The notes beneath the pieces were generated by a model. It did not search any database and had not been told where the DNA came from. It worked only from the letters and a program-made list of their open reading frames with translations. The translations under genes were made by a program, and so were the position numbers. Shown piece after piece: positions 1 through 11,649 of a stretch of DNA of 64,000 nt (position 1 is the first letter of the stretch; the number at the start of each line of letters is the position of its first letter). This DNA is from Welwitschia mirabilis (taxonomy: Eukaryota > Gnetophyta > Gnetopsida > Welwitschiales), in assembly GCA_051453625.1 (NCBI GenBank), contig JBOZIK010000001.1, forward strand, positions 98,838,861 through 98,902,860, written 5' to 3'.

Positions 1-413
1 CTAGCAGTATAGCAATATAATTTTTGAGCTTTATATTTAGTGAAACCTATGCATTACGGCATACCATTATCAATACAAAGCATTTTGTCTAAAGGTTAAG
101 ATTAAACCTCTAAAATGTCTAATTCTAAAGTTTATAAGTAAACTAGAATACCTAGAAAGTAATTAATGAAGATCTAGATTAGGCTTGGTTAAAAGCTGAT
201 CACTAAGAGTGGAGTAGAGGGTTTTCTTAGCCACTATAAATTGTGTGTTAATCTTCACTAGTATTTTGTGATTTCAATTACTTACTTTTAGATTATTTCT
301 AGTTTTTCATTTTCATAAATTTTTTAGTATTAATCACTTGTGGATATAGTTTGTAAATTTATTTATTCTTTTCAATCCTATTCACCCCTCCATCCTCTAG
401 GGTTATAGATCCT
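1..413 (+). repeat. Possible 3' end of a Copia-type LTR
   Basis: AT-rich DNA ending in a C-rich tract followed by a CTCTAGGGTT motif and GATCC (about 385-413). The same arrangement closes the Copia relic at about 32060-32105, and such a pyrimidine-rich end is common near the 3' end of plant Copia LTRs. No primer-binding site follows, so if real it is a 3' or solo LTR end. The start lies outside the window. Based on motif similarity only. Confidence 0.3.
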
Positions 414-2190
414 TCATGTCAATGATCACATAGCAAACTAGTAGGAGGAGGAAGGTAACATATTTATGAATGAAAATATTAACATCTATTGTCTTACCAT
501 TGATTTAGTAATTTAATCTATGTTTGTCAAATTTGCCATCATGTCTTTGATGATAAGATAGCATAGTTTGTTTTGTAAGATGCATAATAGCTGCTTGTTC
601 TATAGCATGTCACACAGACAAAAAAGCAAGACAAAAAAAAAAGAAACAAGAAATACTTAGGTAGGATAATGCTAGAAAGAAAAAAAATGAGAAAGGCAAT
701 TAAAGAAATGGATACACTACATTTGACAATGCCCTAAAAAATTTAAATAATGTGATACTTTTCTTCTCTCTAAAATCCTTATTATTCTTTTAGTTCATTA
801 ACATATTTTGTCACTTAAATCATCTTATGTAAAACTATTGAGCATTTTATTTTAGTTTTCATTGTATCTTAATTGGTTATTCGCTTGCTATTAAGATGGA
901 ATACGAGAGGTCACATAATTGATTCTTAGTCATAACATTTTATTTCTAGGGTCATATAAATATTATTTTCCACTATATAATAAGTTATTTATAATCCCTA
1001 AGCCACTTAATATTAATATATTTAAGTCCTAGTAATAAAAATAATTACTTGCTATAAATTTTCTTAGATTTATGTCTCTACCTAAGTTCTTGTTCTTGGG
1101 TATTAAATAAGATAAATGATAAAAGTTGTACTTAAACTCTAGACCTTTAATTAAATACTATCTTAACTTAACAAATAAGCTACACTTTCACTTTAGAATT
1201 ACATGAATTAAAAGATAATAATAGTATGAAATAAAGTTCATTGAAAATAAATTGTGTACAATTTAAATCATATTTCACTATCTATGAGGTAGATAATAAA
1301 TATAATTCTGAAATAACTTTGTAGAAAAGAAGAGAACTAGCACATAAAAATCTATTTATATAAGAGTAGTAAATATTTCTTCATTTCTAAGGTACAATCA
1401 AGTGTCATATTGACATCACATCAATAAAGAACCTCTATAAAACATAAGTCCTTTAAAAATAAGAAAGCATTCATATGACAGCTAGCATGTAATGCATTCA
1501 TTAACTCTTTCTTGCATTGTCTCTTATAATTTTTTCTGCACATGCAAGTACAGTATGAGAACTGTAATCCTTCACAGTTCCTAGTATGATAAGGAACAGG
1601 TAGGCATAGGATTTCTAAGCATAAGGAAGGAATTGTAACATTATTTATGATGGAGCCAATACCTCATATTTGTATTTTATTCTTTACTGTATTCCACAAA
1701 AGATTATAGTAATCTAGTTGAACATGATCAGGAGAGATAAGATGGTAATTAGGTCATATTTTTTTCTTCCTATAGGTTTAATCCCATGGCCTTGGAACAC
1801 ACATTAGAGAGTATCACTTCCTGAAGTTTGAACAACTAGTTATCCTAGCTAGTTTTAATTCTCCTTATTAACAATCTAAAGATATGGTCTATGTTCAACA
1901 AGTTGTATACAAATAAATCATAATAAGCTTGTCAGCAAGGCTTAATCCAAAAGAATAAATAAGATAGATGAAGATTTTCACAATGTATAAGATTTTAGAA
2001 AACTTATGACATAAGGTATATATAATAAGAATAAGACATGCAAACTCTAAAACGATATATGAGATACTAATAAAATATTTATGAAATGTAAGTATCATAA
2101 AATAGAAAGGAAATGCAAGAATAAGAACATACAAAAAATAAATAAATCCTTAAATTATGCTTAAAATTAGATGAAAATTGATTATTTTTA
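414..2190. other. AT-rich intergenic DNA, nothing recognised
   Basis: No coding frame with recognisable protein similarity, no tandem repeat and no LTR pair was seen. Short open frames here are AT-rich and low-complexity. It is probably decayed transposon sequence. Confidence 0.5.
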
Positions 2191-2438
2191 AAAGAACAGA
2201 ACTAAGGAGGAGCTTTGCTAGGGTTTTAAAGCTCTATTAGGATTTGACGAATCTGGAGTACAAGAGGAAGTAAGGTTTGAAAAGCTGCATATCAGCAGGG
2301 ACAGTTCCGGTCCCTGGTCATAGAGTGTAGGGGCGATTTTAGCAGTCAGATAGGCCTTCTATGGGTAAGTTGTAGAATAGTTTTAATACTCAGTTCTGAA
2401 CTGCTTTTAGGGCTTTTTTCAAGGGGTTTAACCCCAAC

Positions 2439-3110
2439 ATGGAGAAGACTCAATTCTCTAAGAAAGAAAAATCCCTAGTTTTGGACATTGATGAAGATGC
2501 ATGGTATGAGATTGAGAAGAAACTTAAATATAATCTAATTAAAAAGTTCATTTTATTTGGTCCTCGACCTAGGCTAAATCAGATCTATAAATGGATGATC
2601 ACTAAATGGATAGGAATGCATAAAGTTGATGTTTTTGCTATGCCAGAAGGGCTGGTGTTATTCAAGCTAGAAAATAAACGAGATTGGGATGAAGTAATCA
2701 TAAGAGAATTTTGGTTATTTGGGGTTTAAGGTATTATCCTAGCTAAATGGATGCTAGGATTGCAAATGGATTCAAACCTATTTAAGAGGTTATCGATTTG
2801 GATCCACATCCATAAGTCCCCATTAGAGCTTTAGAATGAATATCTCTTAAGGAAAATGGCAGCTTAGTTTAGTGAACTCATCAAACTTTATAGGATCACT
2901 GTCAAATAGACAAGACTAATGTTGGCCAGATTTTACATTTGAATGAGCCTAGAGGATACAAAGGATATTTAATCCATAAAATTTAGATCTAAATGAAGTA
3001 TTTATAAGCTTGATCTTACTTACAAGAACCTTCCAGTCCCTTGTACAATCTATGAAAAGTCAGACCATCTTTCTACGAGATGTGCTCCTCCGGAAAAAGA
3101 AATGTTCACA
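2439..3110 (+). pseudogene. LINE A ORF1, DUF4283/zinc-knuckle nucleic-acid-binding protein (broken)
   Basis: The first 96 codons (2439-2729) are open and begin MEKTQFSKKEKSLVLDID. They match the DUF4283 domain of plant LINE ORF1 proteins (RNA-binding, ribonucleoprotein-forming), with KFILFGPRPRLNQIYKWM followed by a VDVFAMPEGLVLFKL segment. The frame continues after a stop and small shifts through IWIHIHKSP to a degenerate zinc knuckle at about 3030-3090, read as C-x2-Y-x4-H-x4-C, with the second Cys replaced by Tyr. LINE C ORF1 on the other strand starts almost identically. ORF2 should begin near the following gap. The ORF is inactive because of stops. Confidence 0.8.
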
Positions 3111-3314
3111 TTGTGGTAGATTGGATTATTTAAGAGAAGAAAGTAAAAAATAACTGATTGACATTAAGAAAAAGCTAAATAAAACATGTACTTTTTATGG
3201 GAAGACCGAGTACAATCAGAGCATATGCCAATATAAGCAAAGAAAGGAACATATAGGGAAAAGTACTACTGCTTTCCTAAGGATAATAAGGACAGTAAAA
3301 AAAAGGAAGTACAA

Positions 3315-3952
3315 NNNNNNNNNNNNNNNNNNNNNNNNNNNNNNNNNNNNNNNNNNNNNNNNNNNNNNNNNNNNNNNNNNNNNNNNNNNNNNNNNNNNNN
3401 NNNNNNNNNNNNNNNNNNNNNNNNNNNNNNNNNNNNNNNNNNNNNNNNNNNNNNNNNNNNNNNNNNNNNNNNNNNNNNNNNNNNNNNNNNNNNNNNNNNN
3501 NNNNNNNNNNNNNNNNNNNNNNNNNNNNNNNNNNNNNNNNNNNNNNNNNNNNNNNNNNNNNNNNNNNNNNNNNNNNNNNNNNNNNNNNNNNNNNNNNNNN
3601 NNNNNNNNNNNNNNNNNNNNNNNNNNNNNNNNNNNNNNNNNNNNNNNNNNNNNNNNNNNNNNNNNNNNNNNNNNNNNNNNNNNNNNNNNNNNNNNNNNNN
3701 NNNNNNNNNNNNNNNNNNNNNNNNNNNNNNNNNNNNNNNNNNNNNNNNNNNNNNNNNNNNNNNNNNNNNNNNNNNNNNNNNNNNNNNNNNNNNNNNNNNN
3801 NNNNNNNNNNNNNNNNNNNNNNNNNNNNNNNNNNNNNNNNNNNNNNNNNNNNNNNNNNNNNNNNNNNNNNNNNNNNNNNNNNNNNNNNNNNNNNNNNNNN
3901 NNNNNNNNNNNNNNNNNNNNNNNNNNNNNNNNNNNNNNNNNNNNNNNNNNNN
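3315..3952. other. Assembly gap, 638 N, inside LINE A
   Basis: The run of N separates the ORF1 zinc-knuckle region from the endonuclease domain. The odd length suggests an estimated gap size rather than a default placeholder. Confidence 0.95.
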
Positions 3953-4019
3953 AGTTAGTATATAAGAAACAAAGATAAAAAATTGTATAGAAAAAGTAAG
4001 TTTAGGGTAGCAACGAACT

Positions 4020-5107
4020 TCCTTTTTCCTTTACAGCCCAAGGCACTTTTGGAGGCCTCATGATCTCTACAAAAAGAGAGGCAGATCTAATTTATAGTAG
4101 TAAGAATCACATCATAATATTGTTAAAAAAATAAGGCTAGACTATCATGAATCTTTACAATCCCTTAAAATAATCAAGATAAGACCTTTATCTTGGGAAA
4201 ATTTGAAAGGATAGTAATAGATAAATCCAAATGGCTCATCATGGATGATTTTAATCAATGTCTTCATCACTGAGAAAAATTTAGGGGCAATAGCTAGAAT
4301 TTTACAGGAGCCTCAATCCTAAAAGACTTTTTATTAAGAAACGCTCTTACAGACGTCCCTATCATTGGGTGTAAGTATACTTGGTCCAATAGAAGAGCAA
4401 GTAAAGATCTAATTATGTCTAAGATTAATAGAATTCCTATAGGCAAGGATTTAGCTAAACTTCCATTTGAAGCCTATGGTATAAATCAGATTACTTCAGA
4501 CCACCATCCTATCAAACTTAATTTGAAGGTAATTTCACCTCAGAAAACCTCATTTTACATGAAATGGTACTAGATTAATTGGACAAAAACTAGAATACTA
4601 CTAGAAAAAATATGGACCCAGTATGACAACCCATGACTTTTTTATATAGGGGCTTCAATACCTCAAAAGCTAACATAAGAAATTGAAGAAGAAAAGATAA
4701 GGAGAGGTTTAAGTTAAAAGTAAAGCTTGAGAAGAATATCAAAAGAATCCAGATTAAGTAGGAGGAGTGAGAATACCAGGATAGCCTATAGAATAGAGAA
4801 TGTTAGTGCCTTATGAAACTCTAAGAAATAAACGCTAATGAAGAGAATTACTAGAGAGAATGCTCAAGGATCAAATAGCTAAAAAAGAGTGATAAACATA
4901 TCAGGTTTTTCTTTTAGTAGTTTAACTAGCACAGATCAGATAACAGGATTAAAAGACTATTCATCAGAGGTAAAATAACAAAAAATAAAGAGGATATAGC
5001 TAAGGAACTATAGGCCCATATCATGAGAATTTGGGAATGGAACGATATCACCCCTAGCTTCATTCTAGAAAATAAGAAAATTTCAAATTAAAATAACTCT
5101 ATGTTAG
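4020..5107 (+). pseudogene. LINE A ORF2, endonuclease domain and start of RT linker (broken)
   Basis: Degraded apurinic-type endonuclease that would nick target DNA in LINE retrotransposition. Visible are GTFGGLMIS (about 4047), WLIMDDFNQCL (the GDFN-type active-site block, about 4230), KYTWSNRRAS (about 4375) and ITSDHHPIKL (the SDH block, about 4490). The linker IMRIWEWNDITP near 5020 matches IWEWENITPELL of LINE C at 42.6 kb. Several stops interrupt it. The last codons before 5107 join in frame to LAKPLSIEEV at 15584, so both pieces belong to one ORF2. Confidence 0.8.
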
Positions 5108-5638
5108 TATTGCGGTGTGTATTTGTGCAAGCATTTATATTCAAATAGATTCTATCATTCATAAAAATTAATAGGTTTCTCACATAATATAACACACTAG
5201 TATGAGTGAAAGTTAACCCAAATGTCATATTCTCATTAAAGACTATGAGATGAAATTTGAATTTCTTTTCAAAGGTAAATAGGAACTAGAAATAAAGAAT
5301 AATGCAAAAAAGTAAATATACAATGTAAATAGAATCAATCTAAATGAAAATGCAAATAATCCTAAGCTACTTTCTTTTAGCCTTAACAAAGATTGCTCTT
5401 AATGATTTATATCACCCAAGAGATTATCACCAGATCAAGAGCAAGTATAAATCATAAGGATTATTAGATAATCTAATATGTAATCAAGAAAACAAATAAG
5501 TTCTATCTTAAGAAAAGTAATAACATTTGGGTTACAAAATAGCTCAGCTTTAATGTAGGATGCATAGCAATCTACCAAAGGAACATCTTTCTGTAACACT
5601 CGAAATAGATCTTCCACCCTTTGATCTCCTATTACAAG
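5108..5638 (-). repeat. LTR1 (3' half) of the nested Gypsy block
   Basis: Aligns by eye along its length with 14496-15030 and 8168-8690. Shared landmarks include the block with TCTCACATAATA and ACACACTAG near the left edge and the CCACCCTTTGAT block near 5617. The other half of the LTR is lost in the gap at 5639. The left edge TATTGCGG corresponds to TGTTGTAG in LTR2, so the original terminal dinucleotide was probably TG/CA. Confidence 0.8.
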
Positions 5639-5738
5639 NNNNNNNNNNNNNNNNNNNNNNNNNNNNNNNNNNNNNNNNNNNNNNNNNNNNNNNNNNNNNN
5701 NNNNNNNNNNNNNNNNNNNNNNNNNNNNNNNNNNNNNN
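5639..5738. other. Assembly gap, 100 N, between protease and LTR1
   Basis: A run of exactly 100 N, typical of an unknown-size join. The element is inside its protease on the right and halfway through an LTR on the left, so an unknown amount of internal sequence is missing. Confidence 0.95.
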
Positions 5739-7720
5739 CATATGCAGTGGCATTATGTTAACACTCTCTCCACTGTTAATTAAGTCTTTTCTAATCTTTT
5801 TGTTTTCCTCTAATGTAACATTCACTATTATTTCTCCTGGATCTTTAAATTTAGGTGATTTTTGTAATACTAAGTTTGTGGGAAATTGTTCTAGAAAGAC
5901 TTTGCTAGGGATAACTCATTTTTATTTTATTCTTATTAAGTCTTTCTATAATTTTAAGTACCCCAAATTTTGTTGCAAAAGTTTCCAAAAGGGTAAGCTA
6001 ATGATTACATTTTTCATCAAGGATTTAAAATGTTTGTTGAAATTTGAATTATTGTTAAGCCTATTAAGCCAAGAGGTGATTGGTTGTTGTTGTGAAGAAG
6101 TTTTCTTTTTATTTTTACCATGGAAAGAAAAGTTATAATTTTCTAATATTTTAATTTCTTCCTCTTCCTATTCATTATTTTTAAAGTCATTTTGGAAGGT
6201 GGAAGGTTCATATGGAGAAGGATTTATTTCTTGACCACTATGTGTTACAACCCTATAGTCTTTTCTTATTTCATTAGGGTTGGGTAAAAGTTGTGTAGCT
6301 AATGTTCTTTAAGGGCTTTATGTTTGCTAGTATTATTTGTTAAAGGACATTTACCAAGTTATCAAGCTTGGCATTTATTGTTTTATGTGTTTTTTTCATT
6401 TCATTTAAAAAGTTTATGAGTTGATCATTTAAATGTTCAAAGTTAGAAGAGCTTAGTTGGAAATTTAAGTTCTAAAATCGATTTCTAAAAGGTTGAGTGT
6501 TGTTTTGAAAATGAGTTTTCAACCTTCATTGTACTTGATTTTGATTTTTGAAGTTTTTAGATGGTTGATTGAAAGTAAAACTCTTTCAAAAATTTTTTCT
6601 TTATTTATTGATAATAGAGGATAATTTTTGGTAATTTAATAATTATCCTCACATAAATCACAAGTTGGCATAAGATTTTTCTCAGGTATGGACTTTACAT
6701 CTAAGATCATTTTTGTATACTTCTCTAAATTTGTAATAAAATCTTTCATAAAATTTATAGGATTCTATTCTACCTCTTTTTGTTTTACCTTATTTAAATC
6801 TTTGATGATTTAGGCTAAACTGGGGTTTTTTTTTGATGTTGGACAAATTTAACTAATCTCTCCAAGTTTTTATAATTTTGCCCAGGCATTTTCTAATGTG
6901 AGCTTGATAAATTTTCCATCATAAGAGAAATATATAAGTTGTTTTCTGTGGGGAGTTAATCCATTATATAATTAGTTTACTAGTTCTTCTTGTGAAAAAA
7001 CATCTACCATATTAGAATGAATTTCTATAAAGAAACATTTGTATGTGGAAGCATAATTTTCATTTGATTTTTAAAGAAAGTTTATTACCTTCTTTTTCCT
7101 TTTTCTCATAGTCTCTTCACTCATGAATTTTTTTGATGAAGTTTTCCTAGACTTGTTCCCACATTTTTAAGATTTTGTGGGGAATGATTTTTAGTAAATT
7201 TTTAGCTCTATCTTTTAATGTCATGGTACATATTACCATACATGTTCTCTCACTAATTTTTTTCTTCTTATGTCCTAAGACGAGGATTAATTTTTCTATA
7301 TCTACAATATGTTGAAGGGGATTTTCATCATCTTTTCCACTAAATTTTAGGTAGGCATTTATGTTTTTAAGCTCAATATCATCTCTTAAGAATAGATCAA
7401 AAGGTGTTTAAATCTCTCATTTCTTACTGGCTAATAATTCTCTAATGGTAAGGTTTGCATTAGGACTAGGAATAGAAGATGCTACAACTTATTTTTGTTT
7501 TCGAGCGACACTCAAATAAATTGGTTTTCTCCTTTTACAAGTTTTTCTTAAGAAAGTCTAATTAAAAAAATAAATTTAGAAGGAGGATTTTGTGAACTTA
7601 GAGATTGCTTTTTTAATTGATTCTGGATGTCTACCAGTTCATCTCTAATGTTCTTCTCTATTAGTAGCCTTTCTTTTTTATATCTCTTCTCAATATTGAC
7701 CATATAATAATATTCTATAA
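5739..7720 (-). pseudogene. Gag-protease remnant, copy 1, of the nested Gypsy block
   Basis: Read on the minus strand, a leader-proximal segment at about 7700-7560 contains MVNIEKRYKKERLLIEKNIR and is followed by a stop-riddled gag frame. The 3' end at 5739-5830 encodes SGESVNIMPLHM, matching the aspartic-protease active-site region of Athila/Tat elements (usually D-x-G-A-S-x-N-x-M-P). In this copy the catalytic Asp position reads Asn. The gap truncates it. The same segments in the same order occur in copy 2 at 11650-14080, about 1.97 kb from gag start to protease in both. Confidence 0.7.
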
Positions 7721-8144
7721 ACAAAAATAATAAAAAATAGATAAAAAATAACACTGCCATCTTGTCTCTTATGAGCATGATAGAAGGGATGACTAACACA
7801 GAAAGCAAAAAATAAAAATAGAGTAGAAAGCTAAAGTCTTAATAAGAAATGTTATTTGTCATCCACCTAGTCGTCTAGATGGCAAAGAGACTAATTTATT
7901 TATTAAAATATAAATTCAAATAAAATAAAATAAACTAGAATTGCAGATTGTTGTCCTACTTGTCGTGAGGATAATAGAGAAAATGACCACTATTTTAATA
8001 TTAAAAACTAAAATTAAAACTAAAGAAACAACAAACAAAACCTATGATTTCTAATAAAAATATAATGTTACTATAGATTAAAAAACTAAATTGAAATTTA
8101 ATGTACTTAGCTAAATGATGACAAACCTTGTACTCCCTAGTAGC
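7721..8144 (-). other. 5' leader of nested Gypsy internal region, copy 1
   Basis: Lies between the PBS at 8145 and the gag remnant and is AT-rich. A repeated motif around GTCGTCT with GATGGCA or GATGATA recurs here and in the equivalent copy 2 leader (14100-14470). The open frame at 7548-7808 spans the leader and the gag start and is not an independent gene. Confidence 0.5.
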
Positions 8145-8167
8145 CTTCCTTAACAATAGCACTAATT
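8145..8167 (-). promoter_or_regulatory. Degenerate primer-binding site, tRNA-Asp type, copy 1
   Basis: The reverse complement contains TAGTGCTATTGTTAAGGAAG directly inside LTR2. It resembles the Athila/Tat PBS (TGGCGCCGTTGCCGGGGA, tRNA-Asp) after several C-to-T or G-to-A changes, and copy 2 preserves it better. Confidence 0.6.
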
Positions 8168-9244
8168 TGTTGTAGTGCATATTTATGCAATGTTTTCTTC
8201 CTAAGTAGAATCCTGTTAATCAAAAATAATAATGCTCAAACACAACACACTAATATATATGGGAGTTAACTTGAATGTCGTATTTTCATTAAAGACTATG
8301 AGATGAAACTTGGATTACTTTTCACAAGTAAATAAGAATAAAAAATAGAGAACAATGCAAGAAATAAATTATGCAATGTAAATAAAAAATGCAACCTAAT
8401 CTAAATGTAATGCAAAATGATACAATATTATTTCCTTTTACCCTTAACAAAGCTGCCCTTGATGATCTATATCATCCAAGAAATTATTCCCAGATCAAGC
8501 ACAACATAAATCATAAGGAACATCTAACAAACTAATATTCAATAAAGAAAATAGAGTTTATATAAAAAAGGTAACAACATCTGGGTTACAAAATAGCTGG
8601 GCTTCAATGAAGGATGTACAACCCTCCATCAAAGAAACATCTTACTGTAATACTCGATATGGATCTTCCACTCTTCAATCTCCTTTCACAAAAATTTATG
8701 GTATAATGAAAATTGAAAGGATAGTTAAAGAGAAACTTATTTATAACAAAACATAGCATAAAATGATAGAAGAAGACACTTCAAAAATGCATTCTTTTAT
8801 AAATAAGAAATTGATGAAATGGTCAAGGATTAGTCATTAGAGTCAGTTACATGTCAGTATCATCCTGACTATCACCTGGATGACATGGAAGATGATAGCT
8901 CATTATAAAAGGTGACTCAGAGTGATGGCTTAATAATGATTTAGCTATCCACATTAGCAACTAATAGTGTCATCATCCTACTTGTTGTGGGAATGAAAAA
9001 GGGAATAATGATCTTCTTTGATCATTTTGAAAAGGAAAAACTAGCCTTTCTGTCAATAATCTTCTTCTAAGACTCTATGTATCAGAATGTGATTTAGATG
9101 CATCAAATCTAGGTAATAATTTTATATTTTTGAGATATTATATTAGTTCTCCAAAATCCTTAGGTTTACACCTAAACCTGTGTAAATGTCTTGCAAAATA
9201 GCTCATAAAACCCCAATAAATAACCAAAAATTGATAGTATAACA
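8168..9244 (-). repeat. LTR2 of the nested Gypsy block (middle LTR)
   Basis: A complete LTR of about 1.08 kb. On the minus strand it starts TGTTATAC and ends CTACAACA, so it has TG...CA ends with a 4-bp terminal inverted repeat (TGTT/AACA). It aligns with LTR3 over its whole length, including the blocks with AAGGTGACT, TTTGAAAAGGA and TCAAATCTAGGTAATAAT. It serves as the 3' LTR of copy 2 and the 5' LTR of copy 1. Confidence 0.85.
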
Positions 9245-11649
9245 TATCCCTCCACTTAGCCTTTATCAATCACTAATAAAAACCAAGTGAAAAACCATAA
9301 TTATGAGCCAAATTTTCTTACAAAAAATCAATCTAGACATGATAAAATAGGCTTATAAAGCACATCATGTAGTAAATTATCATGTAATGCTTAATGTGTA
9401 TGAAAATTTTAAAATTTTAACTCATGAAAGCTTAAAGCATTTTATAAAAATGAGCCATCAAAAATAAGTCTTACATCCCATATTGAAAAAATAAAATAAG
9501 AAAAAGTAAATGGAAGTGAGATGGTATATGATGAATATATTTGAACTTGAACAACTTTAGAAATAAAGTACAAAGTAGAGTAAAGCAATGTTAGATTTTG
9601 AAAAATATAAATGTTGAAAATATTCTAACATGCATGGAAAAAGTGGATAATAAAAATATGCAAGTGAACTCATAAATAGTCAATCAATGTTTCATTATAA
9701 AAAATGAGGAAGAGCGGTGTAAGAAACTCCAAAATAACATAAAAATATTTATTCAAGTAAGAAATTAACTCTTTATTGAAAACTGAGTAAGATAAGCATA
9801 AAATAATAAGAAAATATGATAATAACTTTGAAATAAGTAACTTAACAATAAAAGAAAATAGAAATAATGGACATAAGGTAATATAAACAAAAGATAGCTT
9901 ACCTATTTGACAGTTTAAGTTAGTCGACTTCCATGAAAGAAATCATAACATGACTTGATTTGAAAATGTATGACTTGATGTATAAAAAAATTCTATTTGG
10001 TAAGGCAGTGGTTATGACAATGCTAAAAATAAAATGCTTTAAACAATAAATGATCAGACCAAAGAATTACTTAAAACTAAACTTATTTGCTATCATCTGA
10101 AAACAAACACACAAATCTCAAGAAATGAAATGATCATGTGAAAAGACTAAGAGTTTAGGAAATAAGAAATGTCTTTGATGATACCAAGAATACCACTGAT
10201 TCCATAGTCTTAAAGTTTATTACAAATTTATTATCCATGATGAGGGAAGTGCAACCATAGTCAGAGAAGTAAGGACCCATAAGCATGGCCAACTGGCCTT
10301 AGAGTGGAGTTCCCACAGCTATCATATTACATTACTAAAGGCTTCTTTTGGAAATATTTACCTTAGTGTACTTGTAGTAGGACATTATGGTAATCATGTT
10401 TTTAAGCGATCTCAAATAAAACATCATGGTTTTATTTCACACACATACACTCTCTCTTTCTCTTTATTTTTTTTCTTTTTTTTTTAAATAATAAAACAAG
10501 AAACATTCCACATGACCAAACATTTCAAAAGATAAAGGTAAAAGTTATTAGATTAAGATAGAAAAAAATACCTTTGAACAATTTAGCACCTTTTTACCAT
10601 TAAGAAAAACATTAAAAATAAAGCATCTTTCTTTAAACTGAAGTTCATAGACATTTAAATGTCTTAAGATTGGATGAGTCTAATCTTACCACTATAAAGT
10701 ATCTAAGTCAAAAAATAGTTATGAAAATAAATACATGTATCATGTTTGAAAGATGATCAAGTAATACCCTAATGACCTCCAAAGGAAAAAGCTAAGAGAA
10801 AATTCAAACGGTTTATGCAATTAATTCCAACCTATGTCCATTAACTTTCTGAAATTCTTAAGTAGTCAAGCCAGAAATCTCAACAAAGACCAAAAAAACT
10901 ATCTTTTTTAAAATAACAAAAAAGTAAAATTAATCAAAACTGACTGTCATCTTATTCATTGTTCAGATGATAGAGAGGATGACAAAGATAGAAAATAGAA
11001 ACAAAAAGTGAAAATTTAGTAGAAAATTAATAGTAAAAATAGAGAATAAGAGACTATCATCCTAACTATTATGGAAACAATAGAAAGGATGATACACATA
11101 AAAAATTAAAACAAAAAGTTGAAAACAAAAAATCAGAGATCAGAATTATTAAAAAATAAAAGAAAACACCAAAAATAGCAAAGTTTATTTAAATTCTAAA
11201 ATCTAATCAACACTTTTATTAAAAAGAAAGAAGAAGGAAGGATATATCTAGATGGTCTCAAAATGTTCAAGATAAATGAGGTCCAAATTAAAAGTTTATT
11301 AATTAATAAAACATAAAAGGTGTACAATTGTTTTCAAGCAAAATCAATTAGATGAAGAAAGGGATAATGAATAAAACTTTATGATGCCACGTGAAAGCAT
11401 AATTTTTGGAAGTCAAAGGGGAGAGTAATGATGATTTTTGTAAAATATTTTCATTGATTGTAAAAGTTTCACAAGAAAAATTATATTCAAGTCTACTAGA
11501 AAGGTTTTTGAGATCTAAATTTAAATTATGATTTTTAATGTTTTGCTCATGTAATGGACAATCTCCCTCAAGGTGTGAGTTTAAAAGTTAGACTTCCTTA
11601 TAATCTAAAGGTTTCATTTCTTTCTCATTCTCCAATTTGAAGGTATCAT
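9245..11649 (-). other. 3' internal region of nested Gypsy copy 2, pol deleted
   Basis: Non-coding, A-rich sequence between the protease remnant and LTR2. About 105 bp at 10280-10390 (minus strand) match the sequence downstream of the Athila-like integrase at 24005-24110 in + orientation, sharing AGTACA, CAAATATT, GAACTCCACT and GGCCATG in order. This segment is therefore the post-integrase 3' region, and RT, RNase H and integrase are absent between protease and this point. A pyrimidine-rich simple tract occurs at 10438-10487. Confidence 0.6.

Larger units (their letters stand above)
2191..5107 (+). mobile_element. LINE A, 5' part (5' UTR, ORF1, endonuclease)
   Basis: First part of a plant L1-type LINE interrupted by a nested Gypsy block. 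The 5' UTR (about 2191-2438) resembles that of LINE C just before the ORF1 start: both have GGGCTTTTTTC shortly upstream of an ATGGAGAA start. ORF1 and the endonuclease part of ORF2 follow. The sequence breaks at 5107 and resumes in frame at 15582, where the same protein continues. The start coordinate is approximate and no TSD was identified for this copy. Confidence 0.85.

Noticed and set aside
5560-6138. 192-codon + strand frame
   Set aside because: It is antisense to the gag-protease remnant and crosses the 100-N gap; the minus-strand reading has the SVNIMPL protease motif.
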